NCBI GenBank assembly: GCA_026552955.1
Contig: JAPMTS010000053.1
Coordinates: 1-36,650, forward strand
Direction: 5' to 3'
DNA length: 36,650 bases
Origin: Candidatus Methanoperedens sp.
GTDB taxonomy: Archaea > Halobacteriota > Methanosarcinia > Methanosarcinales > Methanoperedenaceae
The position numbers and the translations under genes are program-made. The notes under the pieces were generated by a model. That model made no database searches. It was not told the DNA's origin and was given only the letters and a program-made list of their open reading frames with translations. Numbering within the stretch: the stretch's first letter is position 1; every line of letters begins with the position of its first letter. Shown here one piece after another: positions 35,446 to 36,650 of the stretch.

Positions 35446-36099
35446 ATGATTCGCAGAAATACTCAATTGATCCTGGCTCTTGATGTTACTGACAGGAAGA
35501 ACGCTGTCAGGATATCAAAGGAAACCGCTGATCATGTAGATGCAATTAAGATCGGGTATCCGCTTGTGCTGGGCGCAGGATCGGGGATCATCAATGATAT
35601 CTGCAAATTAGCGCCTGTCATTGCAGATTTTAAGGTCGCGGACATCCCGAATACGGACCGTCTTATATGCAGCCAGACCTTTGAGGCGGGGGCAAGTGCA
35701 GTCATAGTTCATGGATTTACAGGGCGGGACAGCGTTTCTGAATGTGTCAAAACAGCGAAAGATTTTCAGGGGGATATATTTGTGGTCACGGAAATGAGCC
35801 ATCCCGGCGCGGTGGAGTTCATGCAGCCCAAAGCCCTTGAACTTGCATCCATTGCGGTAGAATGCAAAGCTTCCGGAGTGGTTGCGCCTGCAACACGCCC
35901 TGACAGAGTAAGACAGATAAGGAGTGTTGTTGGAGATCTTACCATCATTTCACCAGGTGTTGGCGCGCAGGGCGGCAGCGCCGCAGATACGATACGCGCA
36001 GGTGCAGATCATGTTATCGTGGGAAGGAGCATATACGGATCAAAGACTCCCCGGATAGAGGCTGAAAAGATAGTAAAAGAGATAGAAAATTGCCGATGA
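35446..36099 (+). CDS. pyrF: orotidine 5'-phosphate decarboxylase
   Basis: A 217-residue OMP decarboxylase that makes UMP in the last step of pyrimidine synthesis. The catalytic set is complete: D13 (LALDVTD), K35 (AIKIGYP), and D61, K63, D66 in [11 protein letters not shown], the DxKxxDI motif. The TIM-barrel phosphate loop (GVGAQGGSA near 173-181 and VGRSIYGS near 194-201) is also present. The ATG at 35446 is close behind a TATA element, so the message is probably leaderless. The stop codon lies inside the C box of the following guide RNA. Confidence 0.96.
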   Translation: MIRRNTQLILALDVTDRKNAVRISKETADHVDAIKIGYPLVLGAGSGIINDICKLAPVIADFKVADIPNTDRLICSQTFEAGASAVIVHGFTGRDSVSECVKTAKDFQGDIFVVTEMSHPGAVEFMQPKALELASIAVECKASGVVAPATRPDRVRQIRSVVGDLTIISPGVGAQGGSAADTIRAGADHVIVGRSIYGSKTPRIEAEKIVKEIENCR

Positions 36100-36148
36100 T
36101 GAGAAAAACCAGAGCTGAATTGTGATGAGCCCTATGAGTACTGAGGCA
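36091..36148 (+). ncRNA. C/D-box guide sRNA overlapping the pyrF stop
   Basis: All four boxes are present at archaeal spacing: C ATGATGA (36096-36102), a 12-base guide (36103-36114), D' CTGA (36115-36118), a 3-base spacer, C' GTGATGA (36122-36128), a 12-base guide (36129-36140), and D CTGA (36141-36144). TGCC (36091-36094) and GGCA (36145-36148) form the terminal stem. The RNA should direct 2'-O-methylation of two targets: a G in CUCUGGUUUUUC and a C in UACUCAUAGGGC, counted five bases from each D/D' box. The 5' side overlaps the last codons and stop of pyrF. Confidence 0.85.
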
Positions 36149-36164
36149 TTTTGATTGAAAGCCT

Positions 36165-36205
36165 CATATATAAAGAAAGTCATATAATGACTTTGTAAAT
36201 ATATG
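36165..36205. other. nested hairpin downstream of the guide RNA
   Basis: Outer arms CATATAT (36165-36171) / ATATATG (36199-36205) and inner arms AAAGTCAT (36176-36183) / ATGACTTT (36187-36194), with a 4x4 internal loop and a 3-base apical loop. It may end or protect the pyrF-sRNA transcript. Confidence 0.4.
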
Positions 36206-36307
36206 AAGTTCCACCAATGAACGTAAGCCGGGCAACTTATAATGCCTCCTTCATGACAGAGTCGCAGCTGTGCGCCTATCACGGCTGGTTGCAATGAAGA
36301 TTACCAC

Positions 36308-36520
36308 TGAAAATTGACCCACTTTTCCCATCGAAAATTGACCCACCTAAATTACTAAAATACTCCTGATTAATTGAAGGAGGTTTTGAGGTGTGATCTC
36401 AATGGAAGATTGGATAACAATAAGAAACATGAAGAAACGAAATCCCGGAATGGGAACAAGGAAAATTGCAAAAAAAACTCAATGGACGGTTCATTATAAA
36501 AATATAATAAAATTAAATTT
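36308..36520 (+). mobile_element. decayed left end of an IS21-family element with a truncated istA
   Basis: Two direct copies of GAAAATTGACCCAC (36309-36322 and 36333-36346, 24-base period) match the repeated transposase-binding sites at IS21 ends. The element probably begins with TG at 36308. Behind GAGGTG (36389-36394) the ATG at 36402 opens a frame reading MEDWITIRNMKKRNPGMGTR, like the IstA helix-turn-helix N-terminus, but the similarity fades after about 25 residues and a stop is reached at 36585-36587. No istB or right end is in the window. The rest, to 36650, is AT-rich and without recognisable genes. Confidence 0.65.
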
Positions 36521-36650
36521 CTTTTCATTACTTTTTCCCCATATCGAATTCAATTCTTCAAATTTTGCATTTATTCTGACTTTTTAAAACCCATCTTTGA
36601 GAACTCAATTTTTAAAAAAAATCACTAGCTATATCATCATTTTTTGAAAT

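Overview
The window is archaeal chromosome. It carries archaeal-type GatE, ribosomal protein S6e, membrane-bound LonB, a RecJ-like DHH nuclease, the archaeal FAD synthetase RibL, a geranylgeranyl (archaeol lipid) reductase, a tRNA-Tyr with a bulge-helix-bulge intron, a C/D-box guide RNA, TATA-box promoters and several leaderless starts. A methanofuran-biosynthesis candidate (MfnF), a MASE3 histidine kinase, a DUF2769 protein and a beta-propeller lipoprotein fit a methanogen or methanotroph relative in the Methanosarcinales, such as the Ca. Methanoperedens (ANME-2d) group. That placement is inference, not shown by a marker gene here.

Layout. 35-2087 (-): sensor kinase and single-domain response regulator. 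2352-3553 (+): S6e and two small unknown genes. 3567-5450 (-) and 5540-6904 (+): divergent gatE and DHH nuclease. 6941-11210: DUF4349 lipoprotein (+), then mfnF, TraB-like protein and an M50/CBS site-2 protease (-). 11376-14625 (+): lonB-tldD. 15099-16705: lipid reductase, tRNA-Tyr and a 46-aa zinc-finger protein. 16840-17700: an IS200/IS605 tnpB remnant and small genes. 17811-21366: RNase Z, an unknown protein, aminotransferase, ribL and a methyltransferase-like gene. 21552-24471 (-): DUF2769, a two-repeat lipoprotein, and a membrane protease with a membrane partner. 25305-29109 (-): pstSCAB, whose ATPase carries a C-terminal TusA-like domain. 29437-32962: an accessory stretch of very small genes, two frameshifted genes, a winged-helix regulator, vapBC and a metY fragment. 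32985-36148: beta-propeller lipoprotein, pyrF and a C/D-box sRNA that begins inside the pyrF stop. 36308-36650: the decayed left end of an IS21-family element.

How the genes work together. Housekeeping functions dominate (amidated tRNA, ribosome, tRNA maturation, pyrimidine, flavin and lipid synthesis, protein quality control). The most unusual items are the PstB-TusA fusion next to a PstS that has an EF-hand loop, the C/D sRNA overlapping pyrF, and a repeated palindromic motif just upstream of the TATA boxes of a small membrane-protein gene and of the winged-helix regulator. No CRISPR array, prophage or known defence system was seen apart from vapBC.
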